This document shows positions 35,801 through 47,581 of a stretch of DNA of 64,000 nt, piece by piece. The notes beneath the pieces were generated by a model that saw only the letters and a program-made list of their open reading frames with translations, made no database searches and was not told the DNA's origin. Positions within the stretch are counted from its first letter, which is position 1. The number at the start of each line of letters is the position of its first letter. Location: positions 778,368 through 842,367 of the forward strand of contig MNCI01002041.1 in the NCBI GenBank assembly GCA_015680685.1. Direction: 5' to 3'. This stretch comes from Gnetum montanum (Eukaryota; Streptophyta; Gnetopsida; Gnetales; Gnetaceae). Position numbers and translations under genes: made by a program.

Positions 35801-38800
35801 GTCCCACTTTGTTCTCTCATAACAGTTCGTTTTCTAGATTAATTTACACAAATGATAAGCTAAAATATATTGAATGCATTCTCCGTCTTCGTATGTGAGT
35901 TGAGAAAAAAGATTTAAGCATTTGAAGTTGGCAAAAAGTCTTGACAAAATACAAAGTTAAGAAAACAAATATCATTTACTGATCATTGATATTCCAAGAA
36001 TAATGTGGGAAGTGAAAAGTGAACAAAATTTTCAAGAAATTAAAAAAAAAAAAAACTTAGTGCTCTTTTTAAAAAATACTTTAATAACTTGAATGCAAGC
36101 CCACCTCATCTTCAGTGGCCCAGGAAACCTCATTGAAAAGGGCATCATAAAGGGGTGGTACAAGTTCAAATGGAAGGTTGATAACACGCTCACAAACCAA
36201 GAGTCCAACATTCTGCTTATTATTATGCCACAACGCTTGAAGTTCTGTCCTCTTAGGCTCTCCAAAACAATTTTCTAAAAGGAATTTGTGTACATCCTTT
36301 ATGCATTGGTGATTCTGCAAAACATTATAAGAAATGAAATCAGACACTAATTATAATAATACAACTCCACACAAATAAAAATGTAAATATCTCTTAATGG
36401 GTCTGGAAGAAGAACTTTCATCATGCGCTAAAGCACTACTAAATTTTCTTTTTACTTGTTCAAGAAAAAAATTACTAATTTGTTGTTAGTCCTGATAGGA
36501 ATAATAGTAATAGAGATTGGATGTTAGCTCTTCCTACCAGCAAATTAATGCTACAGTAGAAAAACAAAAGTTACCAACCACACTACTGGTTATAAAAATA
36601 CCAGAAAATGCAATAGGGCTATGTCTACACAGTTAAAATTGTTGGAATAATTAGTTGTACGTAACAGCTTCAATCTGATGTTTTAGTATGGCCACGACTA
36701 TGTGAAATATGTAGGTTGGTCTTTTAAAACATGGGTATTTTATTTTGGCAGAAGCATTTGTTGTTTCTTTATTGACTGGCAGTCAAGTGGTGCATGTTTG
36801 GAATTTTTAAAATTCTGCTTTGATCCCATGTAGTTAAATGAGTTTTTTTCCCTTTTAAGACAAATCAAACAAGGTAACAATAATAAAATTTGGGATTTCT
36901 CTTGTTCAGCTTGCATGCAAGTTCTGTACTTGTAAGTCATCTGCTGCTTAATCAAATTTTGACACATTGGCAAAAGTAGAAGAGAAGATGATATGCTTGA
37001 CCCATACTTTGATCTTCAAAAGGCCAAATACATAATTAAGACTAAGCTCTTTAAATATCATTCCATCGCATAGTTAAGACATAGTTAAGGCTTTGGTCTT
37101 TTAATACCCTTTAATCATATATGTGCTATGGATAGGCAATGTGCATACTTGGAAAGTAGCAGCTAGCCTGTAGACTAAGCATAATAAGAATTTCACTCTT
37201 TTACAAAGCCCTAGGCTAGATAGGAGAAAACCTTTCTAAATCTTTGTGCTTTTTTTGTGTGATCCTTTTTGTTTTATCTTCTGTTTTATTTGTTGTTTCT
37301 GGTTTACTCCATAACAAATTACTTCATTTATCATAATAAGCTTCCTACAGAACACCTGATGTGTCTTACCAGACATGTTACATACACTCTGTGCAAAATT
37401 TTCATAATTTTCAGAACATTAAAGATGAAGCCAGGCAACATAAAAATAAGTCAGCTCAGTCAGCAGTAAGATGATGGATTCTGACAATACATGAGAAGCA
37501 TTACAAATTCTAAAAAAGTCATAAAAATAGAAACCAGATTTGAAACATGCAAACCTCATATCTTGCACAGTTTAGCACTGTGATTAGACCAAAAATGCAA
37601 TCTTCATCTGTTTTGATAACAGTTCCAACTGATGTCTGAGCCAAAATAATCTCAACAAAACCATTTATGTCCCAGCACTTCCCATCACAAAATGTAGAAA
37701 CCAAATTTTTTACACCGTGGAAGTCATCTCTTTTAGGATCAAAAAATTCAAAATCTGCCGTGATTTCTTCCTGTAGAATGAGATCAAAAATCAGATAAAA
37801 TGTACTATGTGGCCAAACAACATAAGAATACAGAGCTCTTCTTTTTTTTTTTTTTTGAAAATAAGACTAAAAAATATTAACTAAAAAGAAACATTCATAT
37901 TCTCACGAAAATGTCATAAGTTATGCTGTTGACCTTCCTCTTCAAATTGTTCCAGATATGCAACAGAATACGTGTACCTTCAGATTTGCAGGATAAATAT
38001 AGCCAGGGTATAATCAATAATGCAAGAACTACAACTTCTATCACAACTGCAAAACTATATCAGTCAACCCTAAGTGCTGTTCGAATCATGATTATGAAAG
38101 ATGTTGTTCTGCTCAAATATCAAATGGAATAAATAAAGAAAAATACATGGCCTGATGTGATTGGGTAACTAGGTCTCACCAGACAAGCTAAATTCTGTGA
38201 AAGAAAATTCATAAAACCAACTTAAGTATCCTAGATGATGGTACTCCAATGGTGAATCAAACAGAGAACATAGATGCTAAAACACGTTAATCAAAAAATT
38301 AAAATATGCTTGACAAATGGAAAAGTCCAGGGTGATGATGATGAAATGGGAAAGTCTCGTATTCATACCAAAAGGATTGTATGCGATAATAAGTTAGAAA
38401 GGATTTAACCAGAGATAATCTCTTACTTGATCATTTGTGTTGCTAGTCTTCCATATTCTAGTAGGCACGACTGAGTTATTGATAAAAAAAACTTCATAAA
38501 ATGAATTCCAAAAATGGTGTGGTCCAACAGATCCAAGATGGTCTCAATGGACATAGGTAAATACATTCAGTTTCAGAGCAGTCTTCCAAATTCCAAATAA
38601 AGACTTCTTACTGGCTTTCTATATTATGGGTTTAAGTTGAAAAGGTAATGCTGATGTTAAAGAACAGTCAACTATGATGAACTGCAATGTTACTTCAATG
38701 GCTCTGTGTATATTCACAAGCGTTTGGCTGATGATGAGAGTACTAACTCTCGTTTCACTCTTGAATGACATCAGCATGCGATTGGGAGTTTATTTGACGT

Positions 38801-39311
38801 TTAAATAGCAGCATGTATTTTACGACAAATAAAGTTTTTATAAAAAGAAATAGACATAACAGGAACCATGCGATTCAGTTAATTAAACATTTTCAACCAA
38901 AGCAGCTATTTAAAATAAAATAGGATAAGATTTCGAGTTTTCGACCCATAAACTACAATTCGAAAATGCTCAGAAAAATGTAAACTGCAATCATTTAAGA
39001 AAAAATGCTGCCAGGATTCAATAGACAGACCTGAGTGATAAAAGATAAAAAGTCATAAAACTAACCTGCTCAGAACCATTTTGTGAGTCAACATCAGAAT
39101 CCGAGGACGAAGTGAAACTGGCACTTTCATCGTCTGATAAATCAGAACCAAAGGCCTGAGCATTATCATCCAATACCTGTTTCTTAGGATCTATGCTAGC
39201 CTCCTGCTGCTGCTGCTGCTTCTTCTTCTTCTCGTTGCTGTTGCTGCTGCTATGCGTTTGATGATGCTTCTTTCTCTTTCCATTCTTGACCTCCTCCTCT
39301 TTCTTTCCCAT
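29855..39311 (-). CDS. BCCIP: BCCIP/Bcp1-family nuclear protein, 7 exons
   Basis: Exons, 5' to 3' on the - strand: 39311-39066, 37770-37555, 36314-36105, 31530-31420, 31242-31156, 31054-30998, 29950-29855. All introns are GT-AG and phase 0; the product is 340 residues. Residues 1-82 are low complexity: Lys-rich (GKRKKHHQ), a Gln run, then an acidic/Ser stretch. The family domain follows: ADFEFFDPKRDDFHGVKNLV, VEIILAQTSVGTVIKT, NVGLLVCERVINLPFELVPP, LYDALFNEVSWATEDE, RESFQLKQYLILTRIYQ, EDEIFQQLCSWSYTFPVEGE and RLVMAIGAEKIESFRVQLK. Family knowledge: yeast Bcp1 chaperones Rpl23 and acts in nuclear export and 60S biogenesis; human BCCIP binds BRCA2 and p21. An in-frame ATG 69 bases upstream (39380) could add 23 residues; I chose the MGKK start because the family begins with basic low-complexity sequence. 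No stop interrupts it. Intron 3 (4574 bp) holds repeats. Confidence 0.92.
32689..33115. repeat. Minisatellite inside the TRIM-like element
   Basis: A variable unit of about 33-40 bp built on CAGCAACAAACCTGCAAGAA and CATCTTGCAAAA recurs about ten times. Within it, a 76-78 bp higher-order unit (with GCAAATTATTTGCAAGATTA) is nearly identical in two adjacent copies (about 32811-32887 and 32888-32963). Confidence 0.8.
33877..33900 (-). other. Hairpin overlapping the primer-binding site of the TRIM-like element
   Basis: Perfect 10-bp inverted repeat GGCTCTAATA / TATTAGAGCC with a 4-base loop. One arm contains the tRNA-Met-type site. A second copy of GCTCTAATACCA lies at 33829-33840. Confidence 0.65.
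34950..35580. repeat. Tandem repeat (about 145 bp) in intron 3
   Basis: The unit contains ATATGAATATGTAACTCAGT, CTTGATGTGTTC, AAAATGGAAAGTCAGGGTAT and TTGTTGTAAAA. Three copies are adjacent. A last partial copy (from about 35494) is separated by a unique insert of about 160 bp with ACCCAGGCTTAAACCTAGGT. Confidence 0.75.
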
Positions 39312-41286
39312 CTTCGATTCAGTATTATACCTCGACCCAACACACAGGACAGCAGTGAAGGTTGTAGAACATACATGCACAAGAAGGGCTTTGGAGAAAA
39401 CTTATTTCGTTATTGCAGGATGGCTTGCCAAATAATGAATCAGGCGTTTGATTTCCCATGTGCATGTCAAATATAATTTGGTCAACAATATAGCAACTTG
39501 AAGGAAGATACCATATTCTCACTGCCTCCACGCCTTCAGACACCTTACGAACAATGATTTTTGGGAATGTCTTTGAAGCTACTTAGGAAAACCCCCAACA
39601 GCCAATTCATTACCTGGAATAAAATATCTTGAATAAAAATAAAAAGCTAAACTTTAAAGCATTCACGGTTTGGAACGTATAGTTGTCTCCACCTTGTTTA
39701 TCAATAAAACATATAAAAATTAAACCTTCCACTCATGACAGGTGGACCAAGTACCTTATCCTCCTATTAGACCTCCAAATCCCTTATTCTCTTCTACAAG
39801 GATTTGCACTTAAGAAGTTGCCTATGGGTTGGACCTCAAAAAAATATTTATAAAAAAAATTTTAGAGTACATCACATGCTTAATTATTGAGTAGAAAGAT
39901 CTAAAAGCAACATAGAAATGAATCATTTTCTAATTTTAGAAATGCTTGCTCTAGAATAGTCTTACAACAAATGCTTCGGGAAAACTAGAGAGAAAACTTA
40001 ACAATCAATATAGAGGATGGTCCCAATCTTAGCAAAAGGATTCAATGTACTAGTAGAAAGCTTTGGCAAAATACCATCTTTTGTAAGAGAGGAAAGTACA
40101 AAAGTAAATGCTGGCACATAATATCCATCACAACTCACCTTAAGTCAAGTCTCTTTGTAATCTTTCAAAGTTTGCCTATCAATAAAAGATGTCTTATTTG
40201 GGCAAACAATAGTCTTCTTACATACCTTTTGCTTTAACTATCCTAATTGATTAATGCTTTATGTAATAAATAGAAAAGTATTTATCTTCTTTGGTTTCCT
40301 TGTTGCCATTTCATCATTCTTATCATTGACATTATCTTGATTTTTCATCTATTCAATTTCAAATTGTTTTTTACTATCCTCAACTTCAATACATTTTTTC
40401 TTTTCCTCAAATGAACACCTTTTTGTTGTCATCTTTATTATTGAGCAAAAGAGGAGAAGCATTAAATCAATGTCCTTCATAATGATAAAAGTTGAAAGAA
40501 TTAGAAAGATTATAATATATTATTAGCTAAATATATGTATTCTTGTCTGCTTATAATACCAACTCCTTTTTATAGTTAGGAATATTGATTTCAATAAAAA
40601 AAAAAACATCTACAAGAACCAAATGGTGTGAAAATAGATTCCATATATTTAGTGGGACCAAGAAGACTAACAATCTCTTGCTCAACTTTCTATAAAATCA
40701 ATGGAATATTAAATAACTCAACAAAACAACATATGTAGCTTTAAGTTAGTGATAGGTGGCTTAAGTGGTTAGCTCATTATCTTTTTAAGCAAGTGGTTGC
40801 TAGTTTGAGTGGTACTATTATATTTCTTTTTCATCCATACAACTTGATTGAAAGAAAAAAAATTTTCAAAAAAAATCAAGATTTAAAAGTCATCAAGAAA
40901 AAGAATAAAAATAAAAACTCTTCAAATAATCCCTTTATCACCAATTAGGGATCTTGCAACCCAAAAATAATATGTATTATAAAAAAATTCAAAGTATAGT
41001 TGTAGAGAATCACCAAAGAGAGGTGAAACTATAACACAATATAAAAGCAAAAAAGAGAGAAAACTCTAGCATAATATAAAAGGAATAGCCCAATAGTTTT
41101 CGAAATATCTTTTCAAGTTTTCATCCTTACAACCAATCATGAAAATCCTCCCCTCTAAGGTATGAAAATGATCATACATTACCCTCTTAAGTAAAAGGGA
41201 TGACCCAATATTTTTGGAGATGCCTTTTTAGGTTTTCATCCTTATAACTAATCTTTTAAAACCTACTCTAGAGGGTAAGAAAAGTG
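39312..41286. other. Intergenic region upstream of the BCCIP-like gene
   Basis: The first few hundred bases should contain the promoter and 5' UTR of the - strand gene. I could not place a TATA box with confidence. The rest is AT-rich with no recognisable gene. Confidence 0.4.
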
Positions 41287-41647
41287 ATGAGTAGTGGGTA
41301 CCCCCTATGCCCAACCATACAAATTATAAGTGTTCACGTGCAACCTGATCAAATTCTATAGATAGGACTAGTTTTGCATCTAGATTGTTAAGCATTAATC
41401 GCAAGACGCTGTCTTTCCACTTGGACTAGCGGTAGCTTTGTCACATATGGTTTAGCCTAGAGTGAGGCATATGATTATTAATGTTGTTTCAGCTTTATGC
41501 TACTCCTAATAATAATAGAAAAATCAATTATTTAATCTAATTAACAATAGAAAGATAAATGCTAAACTAGCCTACAGGTGATGAGTATTTGTTCTCAGCT
41601 TGTCATACACATCTTGAACTCAAGTATCCACTATTGGGATTACCAAG
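41287..41647 (-). repeat. Inverted LTR fragment (element C family)
   Basis: Read on the - strand this matches the 3' half of the element C LTR, including TATGGTTGGGCATAGGGG and the CTCATCA terminus at 41287. It is cut at 41647, exactly where the element B 5' LTR starts, so element B probably inserted into it. The remaining U3/R portion was not found on the far side of element B. Confidence 0.8.
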
Positions 41648-42431
41648 TGATGGGACGTAATATCGTGTCTTCCCTTGTGATATCGCAGTGCGCCATCAAA
41701 TCTATAAATAAGAGGCAGCTCTCCCTTGTTTCTGAATCTAGGCCTAGACCGTAGTGAAACTCTGGCAGTTTTACCTCTCCAGAGATAGAATAATTTCCAT
41801 GTGCCCACAGTAGGAGCTCCAAAGTCAATAGATCTTTATTCGAGCAAATATTGTACCTGAACACAAGTTTGTGTGCGACAATAAAGATGAACTTCTTGGA
41901 TAAACCTTGCAGTGCATGGATTAAGCTAAATAGGATTTTATTTATTATTATTTATTGTTTATTGTTTAAATGCTTTATTAGTAATTAAATCTCTCTCAAC
42001 CCTTCTCTCCCAGTGAAGTGCATTCAGTACAACCACTTCGAGCACGTGCGTTACGCTTGGTGATCCCAGCATCGACTAGCGTTTGGTAACCAAGGTTGCA
42101 TTGGTTCAGGGTGTGAACGGTAAGTGGGAACGGGTATTGATGCTAGGTTAATTAAGGCTTAATTAGTTAGTTAAAGTTAGTTAATTAGTCTCTTCACCCT
42201 TCACCTCATCAGCATAGGAGATAAAACATAAAAAACTATAAAAATCACATACCCCCAACTTACTTAATCATACAATCATGAAAACTACAAGTAAGTTTGG
42301 GAAGACAACAAATGATTAACCTTAAGTGTTCCATAAGGCATGTAGGCACTTAGTCTGTGGAGTTCAACCAGATCGCGCGTGCTACACTCGTATTCATATG
42401 GTTGAGTGTAGGGGTACCTCGCCACTCATCA
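41648..42431 (+). repeat. 5' LTR of element B
   Basis: Starts TGATGGGACGTAATATCGTG, TATAAATA at 41703-41710, ends CTCGCCACTCATCA. It has only two to three dyad units, against about eight in the 3' LTR. Confidence 0.9.
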
Positions 42432-42575
42432 TAGGCATTGTTGCCAGGGACTAAGTGTTTGTGCACTAAGTAGAACATAGAAAATTATCCACATCATTGG
42501 GAGCTTAAACGAACCCTTAGGATTAATCAACAAAAAATTATATAATGGTTAATCAGCACACCGAATAAAATAACA

Positions 42576-45446
42576 ATGTCTTCTTCTTCGAAAAAAAGCA
42601 CTTCACCACCTAGGGATCATACAAGAAATAGTCGGTAGTCTAAAACACATAACCAAAATCCACCAGTTCCTCAACAGTATCGAGTAGTATATACTCATCA
42701 TGATGAGTATATACCCAATTTTACTTTTATCCTCCATCAGGATGAACAACTGCGCTGGAGAGATTTGCAAGGTAACATAGTGTTACCTCCAGATCATGCA
42801 GTCCCCAACATGCTCCTCCGTGCTCTAGCACAGATAGGCATGACAAAATTATATGCTAAATACGTTGCGGAAGATTATGACATAAGGGATTACCATCCCA
42901 CAATAGCACAATGTCTAAGGGAGTCGCGGCAGGAGNNNNNNNNNNNNNNNNNNNNNNNNNNNNNNNNNNNNNNNNNNNNNNNNNNNNNNNNNNNNNNNNN
43001 NNNNNNNNNNNNNNNNNNNNNNNNNNNNNNNNNNNNNNNNNNNNNAAATGAGAGACCTCGACGAGAGAGTCGAGAGAGAGGACGAGGGCAGTCTAGAGAG
43101 TCTAGGCATGAAAGAAGGGAAAGTAGGGAACAATGTAGGCATCATAGATGTCATGAAAGAGATGATCATGACGAACCCCTACTTGCAACCCGGAGTATGC
43201 TAGATATAATGGAGGCTGTGAGAATACCAACAAGGCATCAAAAAGATAATCGGATTAAGAGACTAGATATGAACAACATCCCACGCTTCGAAGGGGGATA
43301 TAACGCTGATCCACAAAATCATTTATAGGTATTCCACGATGCCTGTGCCTTGCCAAACATAGAAAACAAGTGGTAGAAACTAAAGTTGTTTCCTAGGACA
43401 CTCATAAAGGAAGTAGAGAGTTGGTACTGGTCTTTAGAGCCAGAAATCATTAAGAGATGGAGTACGATGTTAGAGTTGTTCAACAATAAATACCAAATGT
43501 ACTCCAAAGTGTCCAACTTGCGTAAGAAAATCCAAGGATGGAAACAAGGTAATCACGAACCCTTGGATGCTGCCATGGGCCGCTACTACGCATTGTTACA
43601 TCGTTGCCCAGGCCATGGTTACGCACAACGGGATCAACTATGCCACCTCGTAGATGGGCTAAGGTATGAAACTAGGAGAACCCTTGGGACATATGCCCAA
43701 GGGAGACTATCTGAACTTAGATCCCATGAAGTTCATCGATTGTTGGAGCAAGTAGCTAAAGAAGAAGGGGAGCTACGAAAAAGAGAAAGCACGGAAGAAT
43801 ATAACAGTAATCCTTTCCTTCGGAAGAGGGGAGTGAGATTTTGTGATGAAGAGGATGAGTCACCACTCAAAGAGTTGGTGAATAGAAAAACCTTGCCGCT
43901 TCAGAAACTAATGGAAGTATCGGCTAAGGTAGATGAAATATGGAGCTCCTTAGATAGTAAAATTGAAACTATCCTAAAGATTGTAGAAAAGTCTAAGGAG
44001 GAATGAAGTAGTGACAAGGACAATAAAAAGCAGAGAGATTTAAGCAATGCACGTGACAAGGGCAAGGAAAAAATGAATATTGCCAATGAGGTTGTGGATT
44101 CAGACACAAACAATGACGATGGATGTGAGATTTTCCAATATGACCATCCTAAGGAATGTTGCCCAATCATCTCACATCTACAAGAGTCTGGGATGTATGC
44201 ACTCAACCCAAGACCTAACAAATGGCAGACACTTTGAAGGTTACCTTATCCCTAAGGTAACCCAAGGCAGTTCCACCAACCATTAATGTACTATCCAAGT
44301 GAAACTCCGTTACAACCTATTAGGCAACATCAGTAGTGGCAACACCCATAGTAATGGGGGATGCCACCGCTTAGACAACAATACCCTTACTGGCAACCAG
44401 ACCCATATGGCTACTACGTGCAGCAGTCAGTTTTTCCAAGTGACTCTATGGGTCACACAACCCCACAACGTCACTACCAAGTTCGGGAGTACTTTAGAAG
44501 GACTCCTTCTCCTCTAGGAGACACTCCACAAGCGTACCATCCTCCGAATCCATCTGCCACTCTCGCATTGTTAGTTCCAATACCACCCACTCCAATAATG
44601 CAAGGGCAACTCCCCACTCAATCGCAACAACATAATGCTACGAGAGTTGTAAACCTTCAACCCGTTGCTGGTTTTAACAACCGCAAGAAGAGAAGACCTT
44701 TCTTCATAACCAAAAGCCCAGACAAGCTCTCACAACCACAAGCGGTTGAGTCTGTGTACGCTCCTCCAGTACATAAGGCTTCAGAACTCCCTTCAAACCA
44801 ACAATAGAGCTCAATGCACACAGTTATGTTAACACATACCGTAACCGACTAGATTAAGGTAGGCCACCTTCCTAGGAAACTCCTTGATCCTGGAAGTCCC
44901 TTAATCTACCTCCAAGTCTCTGAGAATGAACCTCATAAGGCTCTTCTTGACTTAGGTTCTGGAGTCAACTTAATATCATGAGAAATGTATCAAGCTTGGA
45001 ACCTACCTCCACTCAAGAAGAGCAATATTCAACTAGAGCTGGCTGACCAGTCCATCACCGTTTCCTTAGGATTGGTGGAGGACATTGTTACCACTATGTA
45101 TGGTTGATCATACCCAGCTGATTTCCTAGTGATAGAAGTCAATAGTAATAATGAGAACTTCCCAATTATAATGGGAAGGGCATGGCTAAGTACAATAGAT
45201 GCATGCCTAGGGATTCACAATATTTCCTTGGAAATATCTAAGGTAAACATTTATGGAAAGATCGAGAAGAAGAAAGTTCCATGCATTGCATATAGTGACT
45301 CATCGAGTGATGACATGGCGGAATGCTCAGCATCTCCTACATGCAACTGGTGTGCCCAAAAAACTCTGAGACAAAGGTGCCTATATGTAGCAACCACACA
45401 ACAAGTAGACACCTCGTGGTTAACAGCTAAATGGAAGAGCAACTAA
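42576..45446 (+). pseudogene. gag: gag-protease of element B
   Basis: A single frame runs from MSSSSKKSTSPPRD to the protease with only a few stops; a 110-base N gap (42936-43045) keeps the frame. The gag core includes RIKRLDMNNIPRFEGGY, KLKLFPRTLIKEVESWYW, STMLELFNNKYQMYS and CPGHGYAQRDQLCHLVDGL. After the gap comes an Arg/Glu/Ser-rich stretch. The protease reads KALLDLGSGVNLIS, keeping the catalytic Asp in the DLG form common in this lineage, then VTVSLGLVEDIVTT-like and MGRAWLSTIDACLGI segments. It is the best preserved gag-protease of the group, but stops (for example in NHL*VFHD and NKW*KLKL) inactivate it. No RT follows. Confidence 0.88.
42936..43045. other. Assembly gap (110 N)
   Basis: A run of N inside the gag of element B. 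The reading frame is the same on both sides if the length is taken at face value. Confidence 0.99.
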
Positions 45447-45807
45447 CCAACATGCATGGAATGAACTGGGGGAATAACTCACGCCCACAATGAAGGCATA
45501 GATACATTGGAATATGAGCATCGTCGACTTCCACCCCTTAATCTCAGAACATCAATCAGGAGAAGTTGGACACTTTTAAGAAATTCAAATAGGTGCTCAT
45601 TATTTTGGATCTCTCCCTTTCCATTCAATCATGGGGGAGATGGCCACCTATGCTAATCATTTGAGGCCCTCAGTTCTTTTTAGTTTTTTTTTTGTTTTAC
45701 ACATTTTTGTTTTACACATTCTTGTTTTACACATTTTTTTTACACATTTTTATTTTACAAATTTCTCTAACTTTTCTTGTTTTTTTTTTACAACATCATT
45801 ATACTTT

Positions 45808-45818
<11 letters not shown>

Positions 45819-45851
<33 letters not shown>
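45819..45851. repeat. (TG)n microsatellite
   Basis: About 16 uninterrupted GT/TG units inside the 3' region of element B. Confidence 0.95.
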
Positions 45852-45854
<3 letters not shown>

Positions 45855-46808
45855 CCATCTTGTAAGTTTGTCATTTAATAAGTGTTTTTAATGATGGTAT
45901 GAACTATTTTCCTATTGATTGCTAATGTTTGGTTTTTACCTTTAAGTCATGATGTTGATACTAAGGTATGGTTCTTTTGATATAGTAGGCAATGAGTCCA
46001 CTTCATCCATTCATCCACAAATTTCTATGGTCTCTCTTGGCTTGGAAATGTATAGTCCCTTTCTAAATAGGAACTCTAACAAATCGGTGATTGGGCATTT
46101 TTCAAACTAAGGACTCAAGGATTGAGAAGGGTGTGACTTCAAGGAAACTTGATGCATTTGTGTTGGCCATTCTCTTGGGTGCTTGGATGTTTTCTTCTTG
46201 AGTTTTCTTACCGTTTTGATGTTACTCAATTATCGGGAAGTTGAGCAAATAAAAATAACAAAGTCTTTGCATGGTGTGGTTCTCACGCATAACCACATAA
46301 AAAAAACTGTGAGAATTCAAAGCACACCCCTTAGACGAAATAATCATTTAGGCTACAAGCACTGGTTATGGAACTAAAATAAAAAATGTTCCCTCTAACT
46401 AAGACCCTTCTTACTTCCCATTCTCTTCTCCTTCATTTTGTCAGAATGGTGGTGGCTCTTGGGTGAAGGCATTCTTGTTACTTCAAGAGGATGGATTGGC
46501 TGAATGCATTAATGCGAAGTCACTGGATGTGGTTTGCTTGAGGTCAAACTTGGAATGGGATATGCTAAGTCACATTAACCAGGAAATACACAAGGGGCTG
46601 TACACCACCTTGTTCTTGGGATTCCATTCCATTATCTTCTCTCCATCCTTCTCTCCATTGTTCACCTCATTGTCGGTTGTATCATTAGTGTATATTTTGG
46701 TTGATGCATTATTTTCTTTTTGGTAAACTCTTGTGGTTAAGACTTTAACTCTTGTTTCCAAATGACATTCCTAGAGCCTACGAACTCTTTGAATGTGGGT
46801 TTGTCAGG

Positions 46809-46846
46809 GCATTAAGGACATAAGCCTTCTTTGGGGAGGACCCACT
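46809..46846 (+). promoter_or_regulatory. 38-bp conserved block, copy in element B
   Basis: Differs from the element A copy (16412-16449) at three positions and keeps the core TTTGGGGAGGACCCACT. Confidence 0.6.
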
Positions 46847-47132
46847 AACATTCCTATTTAGTGCACTAGTTCAATTCTTTCCCTTAACATTTTTGCAATC
46901 CACTTTATTTTGTTCATTTCCATCTTGACATCCATTTCATCGACGTTCTAGTTATCTCTTTTTCTCCATATTTCTTGTTCTTTTTCTTTCTCCATTCTAT
47001 CGCTATCGGAGGTTTACTCTTAGTCATGGGGGTCCTAGTCCAATTTTTTTGATTTTCTCCTAACCCCTATACCTTCAGTAGTCACCACTATGATATCTCT
47101 AGACCCGTATCAGCCATACCACAACTCAGCCA

Positions 47133-47393
47133 ATGGACACTTCATCGAAGAAAGGTATAAATTGCAATTTGATTCATTTACCCTTGTTAATATACGACTA
47201 TGTTGTGTGTGCAGATGGTAGTCATGCAACAATGGATTGGATTTGGAGGGAACACCTAGAATGGAGTAGTGCTAAAACAACTATGGAAGGAATGAGATGG
47301 ATGGCGCGCTTATGGATGGACAACAAAAGGTGCAATCTTGGCGTTGGCAGCAACAAAATTTCTTTCTCTCTCTCTTTCTCAACTACCAAATGA
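47133..47393 (+). CDS. Small unrecognised ORF in the 3' region of element B
   Basis: 86 codons: MDTSSKKGINC..., a hydrophobic stretch (LIHLPLLIYDYVVCA, residues about 13-27), then TMDWIWREHLEW, MARLWMDNKRC and a Ser-rich end. It aligns without gaps to the element A frame at 16740. Residues about 8-27 coincide with a possible 60-bp intron (GTATAAATT...GTGTGCAG), so a spliced 66-residue product is the other reading. I recognise no domain. It may simply be non-coding sequence that happens to be open. Confidence 0.35.
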   Translation: MDTSSKKGINCNLIHLPLLIYDYVVCADGSHATMDWIWREHLEWSSAKTTMEGMRWMARLWMDNKRCNLGVGSNKISFSLSFSTTK

Positions 47394-47581
47394 GGCCTGA
47401 TGTCAAATGTATAAAGTGTTCATTCTTGTTGTCGTGAACACTAGTTTTTTCTTGTCTTCTAATGATGATCCGTTCACATGTCATCCCATTCACCATTAGT
47501 TTCGTTTGAGTCAATAATCCCATACTGTCCCAATGTTTTATAAGGAACTCGAGGATGAGTTTTTATTTAGTCATGGGGGTA

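Larger units (their letters stand above)
45447..47571 (+). other. 3' non-coding region of element B
   Basis: Contains an internal purine tract TCATGGGGGAGATGG (45629-45643), a TTTTACACAT-type repeat (about 45695-45765), a (TG)n microsatellite (about 45819-45851), the 38-bp conserved block (46809-46846), a possible small ORF (47133-47393) and the pre-LTR sequence GTCAATAATCCCATAC. It aligns with element A only from about 46470 onward. Confidence 0.7.

Noticed and set aside
36032-36265. Other open frames overlapping exon 3 of the BCCIP-like gene
   Set aside because: Shadow frames of a well-supported coding exon; they lack the conserved family sequence.
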